From an uncultured Bacteroidota bacterium (GTDB taxonomy: Bacteria > Bacteroidota > Bacteroidia > Chitinophagales > Chitinophagaceae), in NCBI GenBank assembly GCA_903913355.1, contig CAIWKU010000525.1, forward strand, positions 1-8,535: a stretch of DNA of 8,535 bases, in the 5' to 3' direction. This document shows, piece by piece, positions 7,316 through 8,535 of the stretch. Below the pieces are notes generated by a model, which saw only the letters and a list, made by a program, of their open reading frames with translations, had not been told where the DNA came from and ran no database searches. The translations under genes and the position numbers were made by a program. Numbering within the stretch: position 1 is the stretch's first letter; each line of letters begins with the position of its first letter.

Positions 7316-7555
7316 ATGCAATATGTTTATATTCTTCGCTGTAAAGATGGGACTCCTTATACGGGGTGTACTGCCGATTTAAGAGAACGATTTAGGAGGC
7401 ATAGTGATGGGGGCGTGCCGGCTACGAAAGGGAATCTTCCGGTTGAACTTGTTTTTTATTGTGCTTTTAAAGAGAAATTGAGTGCTTTTGAGTTTGAGAA
7501 GTATTTGAAATCCGGATCGGGTCGGGCTTTTATGAATAAAAGACTTTTTAGATAA
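7316..7555 (+). CDS. Small GIY-YIG domain protein (URI-type nuclease fold)
   Basis: The 79-residue product starts at ATG 7316, preceded by GAAGGGGT; the ATG at 7306 is in another frame. The whole protein is one GIY-YIG domain. Y3-V4-Y5 stands for GIY and Y15-T16-G17 for YIG. L22-R23-E24-R25 with H29 is the conserved arginine helix, and Glu61 in AFEFEKYLKSGSG is the expected metal-binding glutamate. The catalytic tyrosine, arginine and glutamate therefore all look intact, which suggests an active DNA nuclease of the YhbQ/UPF0213 kind. Such short single-domain proteins are common in Bacteroidota genomes and often mislabelled as UvrC; the role is usually unknown, with DNA repair proposed. A weak promoter may lie at 7272-7298 (TTG, 16 bases, GAAATTTG). 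The gene stands alone, between the tRNA terminator and a palindrome. Confidence 0.87.
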   Translation: MQYVYILRCKDGTPYTGCTADLRERFRRHSDGGVPATKGNLPVELVFYCAFKEKLSAFEFEKYLKSGSGRAFMNKRLFR

Positions 7556-7635
7556 AGTATAATTCTCCGAAATATTTGATTCTAGATCCTGCATTGCATT
7601 ATTTTACAGTAACTATCATTCATCAGTGACCAAAA

Positions 7636-7693
7636 CCGTGCCTTCGTGCCTTTGTGTGAGATTTATTTTGCGCACAAAGGGACGAAGGCATGG
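7636..7693. repeat. Long imperfect palindrome built of CAC(A/G)AAGG-like words; possible bidirectional terminator
   Basis: Arms 7636-7658 and 7671-7693 pair over 23 positions, with one mismatch (7648/7681), two G-T wobbles and a 12-base loop AGATTTATTTTG. Each arm holds an 8-base word repeated in near-tandem form (left arm read in reverse: CACAAAGG, CACGAAGG, CACGG). It lies between the convergent GIY-YIG and HTH genes. Six T residues follow on the + side (7699-7704), so it could end transcription, though the long loop and offset T-run are not textbook. A related single arm occurs at 2931-2954. Confidence 0.8.
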
Positions 7694-7710
7694 GTTGCTT
7701 TTTTATAATC

Positions 7711-7920
7711 TTATTCCTCTCCCCTATACTCCAAAATATCCGCAGGCTGGCAATTGAGCACTTTACAGATAGTTTCCAGTGTACTAAACCGGATGGCTTT
7801 TGCTTTGCCGGTTTTAAGGATCGATAAATTAGATAAGGTTACACCCACTTTCTCAGAAAGTTCGTTTAAAGACATTTTACGTCTGGCCATCATTACATCA
7901 AGGTTTACAATTATTGGCAT
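7711..7920 (-). CDS. Small Cro/CI-family (XRE) HTH regulator, YozG-like
   Basis: The 69-residue product starts at ATG 7918-7920, only 3 bases after the stop of the upstream DUF2975 gene (TAA-ACC-ATG), so the two are probably translationally coupled. Nearly all of the protein is one five-helix HTH_3 domain. Helices 2 and 3 cover about residues 17-36 (SLNELSEKVGVTLSNLSILK), and the ending STLETICKVLNCQPADILEY is the standard last part of the fold. There is no sensing or oligomerisation domain. In Bacillus, YozG next to the DUF2975 protein YoaS is the same pairing. I infer that it binds DNA and may control its own operon. Its operator is not identifiable here. Confidence 0.9.
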   Translation of the reverse strand: MPIIVNLDVMMARRKMSLNELSEKVGVTLSNLSILKTGKAKAIRFSTLETICKVLNCQPADILEYRGEE

Positions 7921-7923
7921 GGT

Positions 7924-8472
7924 TTATACAGTTAATTCGTTTTCGGTTTGCATTTCAATTCCTCTTTTAAAAAGCTGGGCAATTACAAAAAGTGTAGCAC
8001 TCATAAACAGCCATACATCCGACCCCGCTAAGCGCAAATGCTCTATATCAGGCATTTTTACTCCCTGCTTAACAAACCACTCAGCATACTTACTCCCCCA
8101 CCATGAAAACAATCCAATCAACAAAGAAAAATAAGCAACGATAAAAATAAAACGCCCCATTTTGCTAGTAAATGGCTGAGAGATATTCAGATCTTTATTG
8201 TGCAAAATTTTCAGGATTTGATAAAAAATACATGCTTTCAAGACTGCAGCAATACTCATGAGTAAGGTTTCTACCAGAAAATAGCCATGGTCGTATTCAT
8301 AAAGACTCGATAAGTCAAGTCCCGGCCAGAAACTGTTTGCACCTTTTTGGTTGATAAAGAATGTGTAAAACGAATTGGATAAATACCCACCCGCCTCTAT
8401 ACTTACGCCTACAAATATTATCCAGGAAAGGATGTACAAGAATTTCAGTACCAGTTTAGTGTTTATTTTCAT
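7924..8472 (-). CDS. DUF2975 integral membrane protein
   Basis: I choose ATG 8472, giving 182 residues. A TTG at 8502 extends the frame by ten residues but lies inside the -7 promoter box, so it would not be in the mRNA. Four hydrophobic segments lie at about residues 7-27, 64-88, 103-124 and 148-167, with a soluble stretch of about 35 residues after the first, so it is an inner-membrane protein. The C-terminal EMQTENELTV fits the (L/M)QxE(N/D)xLT(V/I) ending that I recall as typical of DUF2975. This family is commonly encoded beside a small Cro/CI-type regulator, as here. The function is not known. One guess is that the membrane protein senses a signal and affects the regulator, but nothing in the sequence proves contact between them. 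Confidence 0.85.
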   Translation of the reverse strand: MKINTKLVLKFLYILSWIIFVGVSIEAGGYLSNSFYTFFINQKGANSFWPGLDLSSLYEYDHGYFLVETLLMSIAAVLKACIFYQILKILHNKDLNISQPFTSKMGRFIFIVAYFSLLIGLFSWWGSKYAEWFVKQGVKMPDIEHLRLAGSDVWLFMSATLFVIAQLFKRGIEMQTENELTV

Positions 8473-8499
8473 AATGGTTCTGTTTTGATGAATAATTGT

Positions 8500-8528
8500 C
8501 AAATTTAATTTTATTTATTGATAAACAA
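8500..8528 (-). promoter_or_regulatory. Bacteroidota-type promoter of the DUF2975-HTH operon
   Basis: On the minus strand, TTG (8528-8526) is followed after 18 bases by TAAATTTG (8507-8500), a full match to TAnnTTTG. Transcription would start near 8493, leaving a leader of about 20 bases before ATG 8472. The -7 box contains the alternative TTG start codon, which rules that start out if this promoter is used. Confidence 0.7.
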
Positions 8529-8535
8529 TAAAATA

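Noticed and set aside
7636..7693. The palindrome as part of a CRISPR array
   Set aside because: There are no regularly spaced repeats with unique spacers and no cas gene; the pattern is an inverted repeat with short tandem words.
7754..8134. A 126-residue + strand frame over the HTH and DUF2975 genes
   Set aside because: Both genes on the other strand are recognised families and have a promoter, so this is a shadow.

Overview
The window looks like ordinary chromosome from a Bacteroidota bacterium, most likely a member of the Chitinophagaceae. Three things point there. The non-coding DNA is AT-rich and carries promoters of the Bacteroidota type (TTG, about 18-22 bp, then TAnnTTTG) instead of E. 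coli-type -35/-10 boxes. Shine-Dalgarno sequences are weak or absent. The gene content is also typical: a PUR-type DUF3276 protein, a secreted GH127 glycosidase with a discoidin-like tail, and a BamA/TamA-type barrel. The assignment comes from family recognition, not from a search.

Layout, left to right. (1) The 3' part of a GNAT acetyltransferase runs in from the left edge on the + strand. It ends at a strong hairpin shared with the convergent DUF3276 gene. (2) On the minus strand, the DUF3276 gene has its own promoter. Upstream of it is a full-length ABC exporter (membrane domain fused to ATPase) whose catalytic glutamate is replaced by aspartate. (3) A large secreted GH127 (beta-L-arabinofuranosidase family) gene follows on the minus strand. 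It diverges from a + strand outer-membrane barrel of the Omp85 type that has no POTRA domains. (4) A tRNA-Ser(UGA) gene sits in the next gap, followed by a cluster of GC-rich hairpins and a strong terminator. (5) A small GIY-YIG nuclease-like gene is next on the + strand. (6) A minus-strand two-gene unit at the right end encodes a DUF2975 membrane protein and a small Cro/CI-type regulator, the pairing known from Bacillus yoaS-yozG. Between units 5 and 6 lies a long imperfect palindrome built from CAC(A/G)AAGG-like words. A half copy of this palindrome overlaps the ABC exporter promoter.

The genes do not form one pathway; most appear to be independent transcription units. The only clear operon is DUF2975-HTH. 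The GH127 enzyme and the barrel share an upstream region, but a joint function is not shown. No CRISPR array, transposase, integrase, phage gene or polysaccharide-utilisation susC/susD pair is visible, and I see no new multi-gene system. The points most worth a second look are the palindromic repeat family, the hairpin cluster beside the tRNA, the lone ABC subunit with a degenerate catalytic site, and the SSB-like tail of the DUF3276 protein.
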